DNA from: Aestuariibacter salexigens DSM 15300
GTDB lineage: Bacteria; Pseudomonadota; Gammaproteobacteria; Enterobacterales; Alteromonadaceae
Reading direction: 5' to 3'
Length of the DNA: 64,000 nt
Assembly: GCF_000429145.1 (NCBI RefSeq)
Contig: NZ_AUBH01000002.1
Coordinates: 186,001-250,000, forward strand
The notes under the pieces were generated by a model, which worked only from the letters and a program-made list of their open reading frames with translations, ran no database searches and was not told the DNA's origin. A program made the position numbers and the translations under genes. The first letter of the stretch is position 1. Each line of letters begins with the position of its first letter. Shown here in pieces: positions 55,121 through 64,000 of this stretch.

Positions 55121-57232
55121 ATGCTATCCCGAAATAGTTCGATTAAAGCGCAAATGGCGCTGTTTTTGATTGCCATCGTTACGCTGTTGTCTGTGATCTA
55201 TGGTGTGGTTGCCCTCACCAGCCTCACATCGTTCTCATCAGAGCAAGTTAAACTTAACGAATCTCGCCTGGAACAGACGGTGATTTCGCGAATGAAAGTG
55301 GCAGGTGAATATCAGGCTAGCAGGGTAACGGCGTTGATCAACGAAAGTTTCGCACTTGCTATCGGTTTGGCCAAAATATTGGCTGATACTGCCTATCCAG
55401 GACAACCATTAAGCCGAGAGGACGTCACCCGACTGACTGCGTCCACGCTGGAGGGCAGCAGAACGATAAGTGCCATGTATGCTCAGTTTGAGCCAAATGG
55501 ATATGATAATGACGATGGAAATTGGACAACATTTGGCTCGCATTCGACACCGTCTGGCTCGTTGGAAGTGTATTTTGTCAAAGAGAATGGGGTTGCCGTT
55601 TTATACCCAGTTGAAAGTGAACAGGAAAAATATGCCGCCAATAAAGATGACAATGGTATTCGTGAAGCTGAATGGTACTTATGCAGTAGAGACACGAAAA
55701 ATAACTGTGCACTGGACCCATACCTTTATGAAATAGATGAGGGTAATGAAGAACTGATGACGACATTGTCTGCCCCTGTTGTGGTGTCAGGGCAGTTTCG
55801 TGGGCTGGTAGGCGTAGACATCAACTTACCGGTTGTGCAGCAATGGGTAGAGCAATATGCAACATCGCTGTTTGATGGAAAGGCGGATATTGAGTTAATT
55901 AGCCAACGAGGTCTATTGATTGCCTCAAGTCAGTTTGAGAAGCAGCTTACCCAGCCCGTCAGTGACGTCAGTCAGTCATTACAAAGTGCGCTTGGCAGTA
56001 ATCAGGAATTGTTGAAAAGTAAAGGTGTCTGGATGGTTAAAGTGCCGGTAACCATAGAGCAGGCGGATACTACCTGGACATTGATTATTTCTATTCCAGA
56101 GCAGGTGGCCCTGCAAAACGTCACCGAAATGAAAAACAGTGCAAGTGACAGTTTGCAAAGCACTACCACCACGTTTCTCGTGTTTGCCGTGCTGTCTGCG
56201 GGAATTGCCGTGGCGGCGGCGTTTTGGCTGACCAATTCAATCACTGCACCTATTCGTGTGGTGTCAGATTCGATTTCTGAATTGGCAGACAAAGAGGGAG
56301 ATCTGACGCAGGTGGTTGATATCAGAAAGCATGCAGAGCTTATCAACCTGGCCAATGGTTTTAACCGCTTCATCACAAAACTGGCCGATATGATTCGCGT
56401 ATCCAAGCACAGTGTACAAGAGTTGGCATCCCAGCAGAAACAGCTGCATACCATCTCTAATGAGGTGGAAGGTGACACGCAACGTCAACAAGCAGAGCTG
56501 GATAATGTCGTGACAGCCGTAACTCAAATGGCGGCAGCCGCCTCAGAAGTGGCTAAAGTTGCTGCAGATACTGCGGCCGGCAGCAGTCGCGCTTCAGAAC
56601 TGGTCAATGAAACGCAAACTGCGCTGAGGGAGAGCGTACAAAACGTTGAAGCCTTGGCGCGCGGTATTGATGTTTCTTCACAGCAGGTGAGTCAGGTCGC
56701 ACATCGAAGCGCAGATATCTCTGGCATTGTTGGCACTATTCAGTCGATTGCTGAGCAAACGAATCTGTTGGCGTTAAATGCGGCCATAGAGGCTGCCAGA
56801 GCCGGAGAGCAGGGTAGAGGGTTCGCGGTTGTGGCTGATGAGGTACGTAACCTAGCGGCACGCACGCAAAGCTCCACACAGGAGATTGCAACGCTCATCG
56901 ATAATCTTCAATCTGATGTAAACAGCACGGTGAGCTCACTGGAGAAAATCCATCAGTCTGTATCGGACACCGTGGGGAAAACAACAGAAAGTCTGGACAG
57001 GCTAAACGAGACGCTCGCCAGTGTTGAAGAGATAAGCGAAGGTGCGACCCAGGTTGCCAGCGCTGCAGAAGAGCAAAGCACGGTTTCAGAGGATATCAAT
57101 ATGCGTCTGACGTTAGTGTCGGATAGCAGCCGGCACCTGGCTAAACTGGGCAATGAGTTACAGGCACAAAGCATCAACTCAAAGAATTTAGTTGATCAAG
57201 TTGAACAACAGCTTAGTCGATTAAAAGTGTGA
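55121..57232 (+). CDS. methyl-accepting chemotaxis protein with dCache sensor domain
   Basis: A 703-residue chemoreceptor. ATG 55121 is used because AAAGGAA precedes it by nine bases. Layout: membrane helix (10-32); large periplasmic double-Cache domain (about 40-345) with [20 protein letters not shown] and [23 protein letters not shown]; second helix (350-371); HAMP (about 371-425); signalling domain with tip [24 protein letters not shown] (about 545-568). Two cysteines in the Cache domain (CSRDTKNNC, 188-196) could form a disulfide. The sensor domain differs clearly from that of the receptor at 1897, so the ligands probably differ. No CheR-docking tail is seen. It is convergent with the TorF-like porin. 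Confidence 0.92.
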   Translation: MLSRNSSIKAQMALFLIAIVTLLSVIYGVVALTSLTSFSSEQVKLNESRLEQTVISRMKVAGEYQASRVTALINESFALAIGLAKILADTAYPGQPLSREDVTRLTASTLEGSRTISAMYAQFEPNGYDNDDGNWTTFGSHSTPSGSLEVYFVKENGVAVLYPVESEQEKYAANKDDNGIREAEWYLCSRDTKNNCALDPYLYEIDEGNEELMTTLSAPVVVSGQFRGLVGVDINLPVVQQWVEQYATSLFDGKADIELISQRGLLIASSQFEKQLTQPVSDVSQSLQSALGSNQELLKSKGVWMVKVPVTIEQADTTWTLIISIPEQVALQNVTEMKNSASDSLQSTTTTFLVFAVLSAGIAVAAAFWLTNSITAPIRVVSDSISELADKEGDLTQVVDIRKHAELINLANGFNRFITKLADMIRVSKHSVQELASQQKQLHTISNEVEGDTQRQQAELDNVVTAVTQMAAAASEVAKVAADTAAGSSRASELVNETQTALRESVQNVEALARGIDVSSQQVSQVAHRSADISGIVGTIQSIAEQTNLLALNAAIEAARAGEQGRGFAVVADEVRNLAARTQSSTQEIATLIDNLQSDVNSTVSSLEKIHQSVSDTVGKTTESLDRLNETLASVEEISEGATQVASAAEEQSTVSEDINMRLTLVSDSSRHLAKLGNELQAQSINSKNLVDQVEQQLSRLKV

Positions 57233-57249
57233 TGCTGTCTTTGCGTTGA

Positions 57250-57909
57250 TTAAAATGAATACGAGGCGCCCACAACAACCCTAGCGTCAGCGGTATCGTC
57301 ATCACTTATATCTGTTGAATAGATAGCCAGAAATGTATCGATGCCGTTGAATGTTTTGGACAAGGTTGCGCCATAGTCTGCGTAGTTACTGCCCAATGCA
57401 TCTTCGCCGAATGAGTAGCCGGCATTCAGCGTTAATAGTAAGTCATAATAGGGTAGGGCTATGTCGTGAGAGGCACCGATGTAGGTCACGCTCTCTCCGC
57501 TTTGCACGTAATCAATTGCATGGGCCAGAGTCAATGTTGTGTCGCCAAATCCTGCGCCGATGATGACTTCCCCATAATCAGACTCATCTTCGCTCTCGTA
57601 ACCTGTGTAGGTGTAATAAACCAGACTGACGTCTAATGTCATTGCACCAATGTCTTCAGAAAAACCGAGGTAATAGTCAATTTCAACGTTTGCATCATCG
57701 CCAAAATCGACGTTTGACGCCCAAGCGCCAATATACATTCCTCCTTCATGAGCATAGTCAATGCTACCCTGAAGCGCAGGGCTGCTATCTGTTTGGCTTA
57801 TGCCGCGAAAAACATAATCAGAGACGACTGAGGCAGTGGCACTAAGTTCAGCGGCGGCCTGATGTGACAGAAAAAGTAAAGGTAAACCAACATAAATAGC
57901 AGTGCGCAT
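57250..57909 (-). CDS. TorF-family putative porin
   Basis: A 219-residue outer-membrane beta-barrel. A signal peptide (about 1-20, ending QAAA) precedes ELSATASVVSDYVFRGISQTDSSPALQGSIDYAHEGGMYIGAWASNVDFG, the hallmark of the TorF/Gcw_chp family. Alternating amphipathic strands follow, and the C-terminus ends with Phe (ASYSF), the BAM-recognition residue. Members are putative porins; the substrate is unknown. The name gives no link to trimethylamine-N-oxide use here. It is followed by a divergent GGDEF/EAL gene upstream of its start (161-bp gap). Confidence 0.9.
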   Translation of the reverse strand: MRTAIYVGLPLLFLSHQAAAELSATASVVSDYVFRGISQTDSSPALQGSIDYAHEGGMYIGAWASNVDFGDDANVEIDYYLGFSEDIGAMTLDVSLVYYTYTGYESEDESDYGEVIIGAGFGDTTLTLAHAIDYVQSGESVTYIGASHDIALPYYDLLLTLNAGYSFGEDALGSNYADYGATLSKTFNGIDTFLAIYSTDISDDDTADARVVVGASYSF

Positions 57910-58070
57910 GGTGAGTTCTCGGTATCTTTTGTTATTCGTTTAAAAGTAGCCCTCAAATGATCTTGGTGCAATGAAAAACCACTCTTAAATCAATCTACTT
58001 AACTGGTTGCGAAATCCTTATTGGCGTTCATACTATTCATATTCGATAAAACCAATGGTAAGTATTTGTC

Positions 58071-60581
58071 TTGACGGCCTTTTACACTGCGTTAATTGCT
58101 TTAAATCTATTTTGCGCCGGCGCATTTTTTCTTACCGGTAAAAAATACAAACAAAATCACTTTCTGGCACTGGGCGTGTTAAACGTACTGGTGTTCTTGT
58201 TTAATGCACTATCCCTGCGCTTGCTTAGCGAGTCTAATCTTCATGTTGCGGTCGAATACAGCAAGTTGCACACCGCTGTGTTGCTCATCAGTTATCCGGT
58301 AATTTGTTACGCATTTGGTTTATGGGCAAAATTTAAATATACCATCCAGGTGAGCACACTTTTTGCGGCACTATCTGTACCGGTGGTGGTGGTAAATTTC
58401 ATGATGGATGGCACCATCAGATATGGTGCGCAACCGGAATTAGTATCATATACCACCATGTTCGGTGATGTCGCATACCTGCTAAAAGGCAGCCCAAATG
58501 CATACTATATCTTTCTGCATCTTGCCTATCTGGTGAACACGTTTGTACTTGCTTACTTTTCATGGCGGTTATTAAGACGCCATCGCTCACTTATTGCTTA
58601 CACGCTTCTGTTCACAATCTTGTTACAGCTTGGTAGCAGCTATACCGGCTACGCTTTAGATAGAATGCAGGATTTCTGGGTGTATACCGGCGGCATTCCC
58701 TGGACCTTTTTATCTGTCGTTATCGCAGTATCAGTGGCGGCAGGGTTTGCTGATAACGCCAGGCGTCTACAAGAAGAACAAGACCAAAGAAATGCTATGC
58801 AGGACCTGTTCGCAGCATTGGCGAAAATATCCGTATCGGGTTCTCGTGCTAACTTTTATGTTGAAGCTGGCCGGTTGCTTGCCAAGTTTAGTCGAGCCGA
58901 TTATGTCATCATCGGTTTTCCGAAAGCGGATGATGCCATGCAGATACAAACCCGTGCATTTATCAAACATCAGAGTGTTAAAGATAACTTTTCCTATCAC
59001 CGACGTGGTACTCCCTGCGAGAATGTGCTGTCAGATGATACCTGTGTTTATGAAGATCATGTCGCTGATTTGTTTCCAGAAGATGCCATGCTGGCCGATG
59101 AAGGGATCGAAGCCTATATCGGTTATCCCATAGTCGATGCCACAGGACAGACAATTGGACTGATTGCCTTATTGTTTTGTCATCCTATTAAAAAGCAGCA
59201 GAGCACCGTGCAAACCGCACTTGATGTTTTCGCATCGCGACTTAGTGCAGAACTGCGTCAGGAACAGAGCAATGAAAAACTCAGGCAGATGGCCTACGTG
59301 GACTATCTGACCGGCCTGCCGAATAGAGCAAAGCTGATAGAGAAACTTCAAAGTTTCACACACAAGTCAAAGCAAGTCGGCATGGACTCTGTGCTCTTGG
59401 TGTGTGGTATTGACCGGTTTGCAGAAGTGAACAATAAATTTGGTTACGATGTGGGTGACAGGATCCTAAAAGTGCTTGCTGAGCGATTAAAAAACTATGC
59501 CAGCAACGATATGTTTGTCAGCCGCACCAGCCGCGACGAGTTCGCTATTGCGTTACCCCCGACAGAGGGAAAACCAGGCGCTATCATCGATCTGCAATGG
59601 GCAGCCATCAGCGCTTTGATTGAGAAAACCTGTGTAATTGGTGATCGTAAAATTAATCTGAGCTGCTCGATGGGGGCAGTGGTGTTTCCTTCTTATGAAC
59701 TGGGCTCTTTTGATCTGCTCAGCGCAGCAGAGTACGCCATGCACCTGGCAAAAGATGACGGACGACGTCGCTACAGGGTGTACGAGCACAAGTTGGTAGA
59801 AAGCATAGAACGTAAACGCCATATTGAGCTCTTGCTTAATGAGGCGCTGCAAAAAAATAGTGGCTTGTCAGTGGCCTATCAGCCCAAAACGACCCACGAT
59901 GGAAAGTTGGTAGGTGCGGAAGCATTGATTCGCTGGCACCACGATGACGATGGGTTTATTTCCCCAGCCGAATTTATCCCCGTGGCAGAAGAATCTGGAC
60001 TGATCTTTAGACTTGGGCTATGGGTGATGGAATCAGTATTCCGGCAAATGCGAGATTGGCAATCCAAGGGGCATGCATTGGTGCCAGTTTCCATTAATGT
60101 GACGGCATCGCAGATTAACGATCCTGATTTTGCAACCGGGTTACTTAAGCTATTGGCTGAATATGCCATTCCAGCATATCTGGTTGAACTTGAGCTAACC
60201 GAATCGGGCTTACTTGCCAATGTCGACAACGCTGTAGAGGTGTTATCGAGTCTCAGGAAGGAAGGGATTAAAATAGCCTTGGATGATTTCGGTACTGGCT
60301 ATTCTTCCCTGAGCTATCTATCTGAATTGCCCTTGGATGTGCTGAAAATTGACAAGTCGTTTGTAGATAAAGTGGGAGAACATCGCAGTCAGGAATTGAT
60401 CCGTTCAATAATCGCGATAGGTAAAACTTTGGGTTTAAAAAGCGTGGCTGAGGGCACTGAACACAGGCATCAGGTTGACACACTAGCGTCGCAGGGGTGT
60501 GAAGTGTTTCAGGGATATTATTTCAGTAAACCGATTGCTGCCGCTGAATTTCAACGTTGGTTGTCGGACGGGCAAGACTAG
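58071..60581 (+). CDS. membrane GAF-(degenerate GGDEF)-EAL c-di-GMP phosphodiesterase
   Basis: An 836-residue membrane protein predicted to degrade c-di-GMP. The start is TTG 58071: an in-frame stop lies just upstream and the first helix begins directly. About seven hydrophobic segments fill residues ~5-225, then come a coiled coil, a GAF-like domain (about 235-405) and a GGDEF domain (about 410-575). The GGDEF motif is degraded to SRDEF (487-491) and no RxxD I-site is present, so it should not make c-di-GMP. The EAL domain (about 590-836) is intact: EALIRW (617-622), NVTASQI, ELTESGLL, DDFGTGYSSL (738-747), KIDKSFV and AEGTEH. The stop overlaps that of the convergent response regulator. Confidence 0.92.
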   Translation: MTAFYTALIALNLFCAGAFFLTGKKYKQNHFLALGVLNVLVFLFNALSLRLLSESNLHVAVEYSKLHTAVLLISYPVICYAFGLWAKFKYTIQVSTLFAALSVPVVVVNFMMDGTIRYGAQPELVSYTTMFGDVAYLLKGSPNAYYIFLHLAYLVNTFVLAYFSWRLLRRHRSLIAYTLLFTILLQLGSSYTGYALDRMQDFWVYTGGIPWTFLSVVIAVSVAAGFADNARRLQEEQDQRNAMQDLFAALAKISVSGSRANFYVEAGRLLAKFSRADYVIIGFPKADDAMQIQTRAFIKHQSVKDNFSYHRRGTPCENVLSDDTCVYEDHVADLFPEDAMLADEGIEAYIGYPIVDATGQTIGLIALLFCHPIKKQQSTVQTALDVFASRLSAELRQEQSNEKLRQMAYVDYLTGLPNRAKLIEKLQSFTHKSKQVGMDSVLLVCGIDRFAEVNNKFGYDVGDRILKVLAERLKNYASNDMFVSRTSRDEFAIALPPTEGKPGAIIDLQWAAISALIEKTCVIGDRKINLSCSMGAVVFPSYELGSFDLLSAAEYAMHLAKDDGRRRYRVYEHKLVESIERKRHIELLLNEALQKNSGLSVAYQPKTTHDGKLVGAEALIRWHHDDDGFISPAEFIPVAEESGLIFRLGLWVMESVFRQMRDWQSKGHALVPVSINVTASQINDPDFATGLLKLLAEYAIPAYLVELELTESGLLANVDNAVEVLSSLRKEGIKIALDDFGTGYSSLSYLSELPLDVLKIDKSFVDKVGEHRSQELIRSIIAIGKTLGLKSVAEGTEHRHQVDTLASQGCEVFQGYYFSKPIAAAEFQRWLSDGQD

Positions 60582-61720
60582 AATAGTTCAATATCGTCGT
60601 GATCTTCAGGCTCTTCCTGAACGGCAGAGTCATCAATTTCCAAGTTTTTAGCGCATTCATCCAGCAGGTTAACTACTGACAGAAAGGTTTCGTTTGACGC
60701 ATCTTCATTGAGCTTTTTCTCAATTAAATTAAGGAAAAAGCTTTCCTGTACTTCTGTCATGTCCAGTTCATGGAAACTCACACCGATCGTTGCTGCGATA
60801 TCCTGCATTTTTTGTTTTCTGTCGATTTCCATATTGGCGATCGCCTGCTTGACCATATCAATGGTGTCATGCAGCGACGCTCTGGTGGTCTGCATGGTGA
60901 TGACGTTGAGTAAAGAGACAAAACGACTACCAACCGCGGGGACTAACTTGGCGAATAAGTCAATTGCGGCATCGTAAGACAGGGTGCCCTCGGTTGGCAT
61001 GTTTTTGACCAAAATAGACGCAGTTGGCTCGTTAAAAATCGTGCGTTTACCGAAATGATAAATTCTGCCTTTATCGTGAAGAAGCTCGAAGACTTTTATC
61101 TCGTTGTCGCTGCAGACCCGGGTGTCTACGTCAAAGTGGTAGCGCGCGTCGGCGACACGAAATTCAACGGCACAGTGATAGCCTTGCGCAAGTAGGCCGT
61201 TAGTCAACACTTCCATAAAGCGTTCAACGGTTTGGCACTGGTTAAGCTGGGCTAACAGTTCCAGGCCGCTGCCATATGCCGCAGCCTGCTTCATAGCCGT
61301 TTCAGCAAGGGTGCGCTTCTTGGCGTCATCCTGCTGTAAGGCATTGATCTGGGTGATATCCCGTGACAGGCGCATAACACGTTGATGAAATGCGACTACA
61401 TTAAAAGGCTTGCCTATGTAATCACTGGCGCCCAATGAATAGGCTTCTTCGACGGTTTTCTCTGCCAGATCTCCAGATAAGATCACGACAGAAGGACGGT
61501 TATTAGGATTGAGTGCAGCAACGTGACGACAGATGTCTAATCCGGATTTCACCGGCAGGTGGATATCAACAATGATAAAATGAAAATGCTGTTTGCTTAT
61601 CTCGTCAATGGCAGTTTGCCCATCCGATGCCAGCGTCAGATCAAAATCATCTTCCAGCATCAGGCTTAGCACTGACAATAAGTCGTCGTCATCCTCAGCA
61701 ATCAGCACAGGGTGCTTCAT
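60578..61720 (-). CDS. response regulator with GAF-like output region
   Basis: A 380-residue cytoplasmic protein. ATG 61720 is preferred (GGAG upstream); the frame extends seven codons to a TTG. The N-terminal receiver has the acidic pocket AEDDDD (8-13), phosphoacceptor Asp in FIIVDIHLPVKSGLDI (Asp52), Ser/Thr in VILSGD and Lys in ASDYIGKPFN. A helical linker (about 122-165) leads to an ~160-residue region with VLTNGLLAQGYHCAVEFRVAD and GRIYHFGKRTIFNEPTASILVKNMP, which resembles a GAF-like domain. It ends in an acidic helical tail (EEPEDHDDIELF). It has no DNA-binding domain. It overlaps the EAL gene tail-to-tail and sits beside cheY-cheA, so a role in c-di-GMP or chemotaxis signalling is likely. 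Confidence 0.85.
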   Translation of the reverse strand: MKHPVLIAEDDDDLLSVLSLMLEDDFDLTLASDGQTAIDEISKQHFHFIIVDIHLPVKSGLDICRHVAALNPNNRPSVVILSGDLAEKTVEEAYSLGASDYIGKPFNVVAFHQRVMRLSRDITQINALQQDDAKKRTLAETAMKQAAAYGSGLELLAQLNQCQTVERFMEVLTNGLLAQGYHCAVEFRVADARYHFDVDTRVCSDNEIKVFELLHDKGRIYHFGKRTIFNEPTASILVKNMPTEGTLSYDAAIDLFAKLVPAVGSRFVSLLNVITMQTTRASLHDTIDMVKQAIANMEIDRKQKMQDIAATIGVSFHELDMTEVQESFFLNLIEKKLNEDASNETFLSVVNLLDECAKNLEIDDSAVQEEPEDHDDIELF

Positions 61721-61855
61721 AGGCGATGTTACTCCACTCAATGACGTCGCAATCTCACGTTGTTAAAACCTAGCATGCTATTGCGCTAAAAAGGTTGACA
61801 TAAATCACTAAAATCATTTTGACTTAACACTAGTCTAAGATTCTGACTAACAAAA

Positions 61856-61877
61856 AGTTTTTTTTTAAAAAAAAACT
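61856..61877. promoter_or_regulatory. T9A9 palindrome upstream of cheY
   Basis: AGTTTTTTTTTAAAAAAAAACT is a perfect 22-bp palindrome of nine T followed by nine A, 100 bases before the cheY-like start. Such tracts bend or stiffen DNA and exclude nucleoid proteins, and could serve as an upstream promoter element. As RNA it would make only a weak A-U hairpin. The rest of the 257-bp gap (61721-61977) holds no gene I can see. Confidence 0.4.
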
Positions 61878-61977
61878 AAATTTTGCCTTTCACTTTCAAT
61901 TAGTGCTGCTATACCTAATGCATAGTGAAAGAATTCTTATCCTTTATAAGTAAAACGAAACGTTACAAGGGAGCACT

Positions 61978-62340
61978 ATGGCTAAAATTTTGACTGTCGA
62001 CGATTCTGCATCCATGCGTGCGATGGTGACCTTCACCTTAAGCGAGCAGGGTCACGAGGTAGCAGAAGCCGAAAATGGCCAAGAAGGGCTGAATACGGCG
62101 CGCCAGCAGCAATTTGATTTGGTCATTTCAGACGTCAACATGCCGGTCATGAATGGTATCGAGTTCATCAGCACACTGCGCAAGGATGAAGGCTATCGAT
62201 TTACACCAATCTTAATGTTGACGACAGAATCCGGTCAGGATTTGAAAATGCAGGGTAAGCAGGCTGGTGCAACAGGCTGGATAGTCAAGCCGTTTGACCC
62301 ACAAAAACTGGTTGCTGTGGTCAACAAGGTCCTTAAATAA
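61978..62340 (+). CDS. cheY: CheY-like single-domain response regulator
   Basis: A 120-residue receiver-only protein, phosphorylated by CheA and acting on the motor or as phosphate sink. The acidic pocket is VDDSASMR (7-14), phosphoacceptor Asp52 is in LVISDVNMPVMNG, Thr83 lies in MLTTES, and Lys105 in GWIVKPFDP. The VDDSASMR start and the KPFDP end are characteristic of the CheY used in alternative (non-flagellar-locus) chemosensory clusters of Gammaproteobacteria. AAGGGAG lies before the ATG. It is followed 13 bases later by cheA, so the two are co-transcribed. Confidence 0.93.
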   Translation: MAKILTVDDSASMRAMVTFTLSEQGHEVAEAENGQEGLNTARQQQFDLVISDVNMPVMNGIEFISTLRKDEGYRFTPILMLTTESGQDLKMQGKQAGATGWIVKPFDPQKLVAVVNKVLK

Positions 62341-62353
62341 GCGAGTGCCGTAG

Positions 62354-64000
62354 ATGACAGATCCAATGGAGCGTTTTCGACAAGTATTCTTCGACGAGAG
62401 CGCCGAAGCATTGGACACTATTGAACAGCATCTGCTGGCACTGCATTTGCCTGATGTCGATGATGAAGTAATTAATGACATCTTTCGCTCGGCGCATTCT
62501 TTGAAAGGAGGCAGTGCCACGTTTGGCATGAGTGCGCTGGCTGACTTCACTCATGTAATGGAAACACTCCTGGACATGGTTCGTGCTGGAACCCGCAGCA
62601 TGGACCAGGCAGTCGTGGATTGTTTGTTTGAGTGTCTCGATTGTCTACGCAATCTGGTTAATCATTATCAATTTGACGAGGCCGTTAACGCGCAACAAAT
62701 TGAAGCCGTTAAAGCAAAGCTGCAGTTTTTGATTGATGATGTGGCCTCTGGCGACGGACAGCAGAGTGAACAACTCGCTGAGACAGGTGCAGATCAGGGG
62801 AAGCACTGGCAGATTGCGTTTGTGCCTTCTCCCCAGCTTTTATTATCCGGCAATGAGCCACTGCGTTACCTTGATGAGTTGTCAGAATTGGGTGACTTAG
62901 AGGTAACCTGCAACACAGAACGAGTGCCAGAACTTAATGATTTGTCTGCTCTGGACTTACATATCGAGTGGCAGATAGACCTCTCAGCTAATGACATTAT
63001 AAGTAAGGAAGACTTGTCAGAAATTTTTCTGTGGATTGAAGATGACGCGGAGTTAACTTTTACTTGTAAGGACGCGTCTTCATCCAGCAGCAATCAACAA
63101 ACTGATGCGCCAACCCCTGATGTCAGTAAAAAAGCAAGCACTGCTCCGTCACCGTCTAGCGAGGAAGCCACAGCCGCACCTTCTCCATCGTCTGCAACGG
63201 CACCTGCACAAGCTAATAAACAGCGGGCGACACAGTCGATTCGTGTAGAGCTTAAGAAGATTGACGGTTTGATTAACCTGCTCGGCGAGCTCGTCATCAC
63301 TCAATCTATGCTCAGTACTTTCAAAGATTTGGAGCGTTTTCCACAGCTGCAACGTTTGCAAGAAGGGCTTGGTCAGTTGGAACGGCATACCCGAGACTTG
63401 CAGGAAGGCGTCATGCAAATTCGTATGCTGCCAATCGATTTCTGCTTTAGCCGGTTTCCGCGCATGGTGCGGGATTTATGTATTCAACTCGGTAAGGAAA
63501 TAGACGTTGAGATCATCGGTGAGACCACGGAGGTGGATAAGACCGTCATCGAGGAATTAACGGATCCACTCGTACACCTGGTGCGCAACAGTATTGACCA
63601 CGGTATCGAGCTACCTGCAAAGCGTGAAGAGAATGGTAAGCCGCGACAGGGTAAGCTGACGCTAAAGGCGTTTCATCAGGTTGGTAACATTATCATCGAA
63701 GTGGGCGACGACGGTCAGGGGCTGCCAGTTGAGAAAATCAGACAAAAAGCGATTGAAAAGGGTGTGATAAAAGGCTCTGAGCGACTTAGCGAACAGGCCA
63801 TAAAAGAGCTTATATTTGCGCCGGGTTTTTCGACCGCGGAAAGTGTTACCGACCTTTCTGGCCGCGGCGTAGGCATGGATGTAGTGCGTCGCAATATTCA
63901 AGCGCTAGGGGGCCAGATTGAAGTACGTTCAGAAGAGGGACAGGGTACAACGTTCAGTATCCGACTGCCGCTCACCCTGGCCATTCTGGATGGTCAGTTA
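62354..64000 (+). CDS. cheA: chemotaxis histidine kinase CheA, 3' end cut by window edge
   Basis: I read this frame directly: 549 codons from ATG 62354 to the window edge without a stop. The HPt domain carries phosphoacceptor His47 in RSAHSLKGGSATFG. A middle region (about 155-240, HWQIAFVPSPQLLLSGNEPLRYL) replaces a classical P2 domain. A Ser/Pro/Ala-rich linker follows (about 240-285). The dimerisation domain starts SIRVELKKIDGLINLLGELVITQSML. The ATPase domain shows LVHLVRNSIDHGIELP (N-box), GDDGQGLP and FSTAESVTDLSGRGVGMDVV. The CheW-like P5 domain begins at PLTLAILDGQL where the window ends. The partners CheW, CheR and CheB presumably lie to the right. Confidence 0.93.
   Translation, partial: MTDPMERFRQVFFDESAEALDTIEQHLLALHLPDVDDEVINDIFRSAHSLKGGSATFGMSALADFTHVMETLLDMVRAGTRSMDQAVVDCLFECLDCLRNLVNHYQFDEAVNAQQIEAVKAKLQFLIDDVASGDGQQSEQLAETGADQGKHWQIAFVPSPQLLLSGNEPLRYLDELSELGDLEVTCNTERVPELNDLSALDLHIEWQIDLSANDIISKEDLSEIFLWIEDDAELTFTCKDASSSSSNQQTDAPTPDVSKKASTAPSPSSEEATAAPSPSSATAPAQANKQRATQSIRVELKKIDGLINLLGELVITQSMLSTFKDLERFPQLQRLQEGLGQLERHTRDLQEGVMQIRMLPIDFCFSRFPRMVRDLCIQLGKEIDVEIIGETTEVDKTVIEELTDPLVHLVRNSIDHGIELPAKREENGKPRQGKLTLKAFHQVGNIIIEVGDDGQGLPVEKIRQKAIEKGVIKGSERLSEQAIKELIFAPGFSTAESVTDLSGRGVGMDVVRRNIQALGGQIEVRSEEGQGTTFSIRLPLTLAILDGQL

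Noticed and set aside
57250-57909. Link between the TorF-like porin, the TorS-like kinase and TMAO respiration
   Set aside because: The genes are 50 kb apart, no TMAO reductase or TorC/TorR is present, and TorF is only a family name here.

Overview
The window looks like chromosomal DNA of a marine or aquatic gammaproteobacterium, most likely Alteromonadales (Alteromonadaceae-like). This rests on gene content: many signalling proteins, a PEP-CTERM giant secreted protein, a TorF-type porin, paired DUF1800/DUF1501 genes and a wax-ester-synthase-type acyltransferase. The taxon is an inference; no rRNA or tRNA is present. I see no phage, transposase, CRISPR array or plasmid functions. Genes are dense, with mostly short intergenic gaps. 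Two genes are cut by the window edges: a sensor kinase at the left and CheA at the right.

Left part (1-9.1 kb) is a sensory block: a YfiR-domain histidine kinase, a dCache chemoreceptor, a small STAS-like gene overlapping a periplasmic solute-binding gene, then a Tat-exported PotD-like binding protein upstream of a hybrid sensor kinase. From 9.2 to 16.1 kb come a flavin reductase, a DUF1800 lipoprotein with its DUF1501 partner, and a penicillin-acylase-family lipoprotein. From 16.2 to 34.4 kb is a mixed region: cold-shock protein, NTF2-like protein, 57-residue membrane protein, RhlE-type helicase, SDR, propeller-GGDEF sensor, S10 peptidase, LuxP/LacI-type binding protein, lipoate-ligase-like protein, DUF885 peptidase, PAS hybrid kinase, WS/DGAT acyltransferase and a threonine-synthase-like enzyme.

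From 34.4 to 46.3 kb lie secreted or surface proteins: an EF-hand-like protein, a vanadium-haloperoxidase/PAP2 lipoprotein convergent with a CRTAC1-type lipoprotein, a HAF-repeat-like protein and an 1818-residue repeat protein ending in a PEP-CTERM signal. From 46.4 to 51.6 kb is a compact cluster for a four-subunit cytoplasmic [NiFe]-hydrogenase of the NAD(P)-linked group 3b (sulfhydrogenase) type with its maturation protease, translationally coupled to a periplasmic binding-protein gene. The right end (51.6-64 kb) holds an MscS channel, another binding protein, an unknown membrane protein, a second chemoreceptor, a TorF porin, a GAF/degenerate GGDEF/EAL protein, a response regulator convergent with it, and the start of a cheY-cheA chemotaxis cluster.

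The main theme is environmental sensing. Five periplasmic binding proteins occur without any ABC permease or ATPase in the window, and four of them sit beside chemoreceptors, kinases or the hydrogenase operon. The most interesting candidates for new biology are these orphan binding proteins as sensory inputs, the binding-protein/hydrogenase coupling, and the MCP/STAS-like/binding-protein trio.
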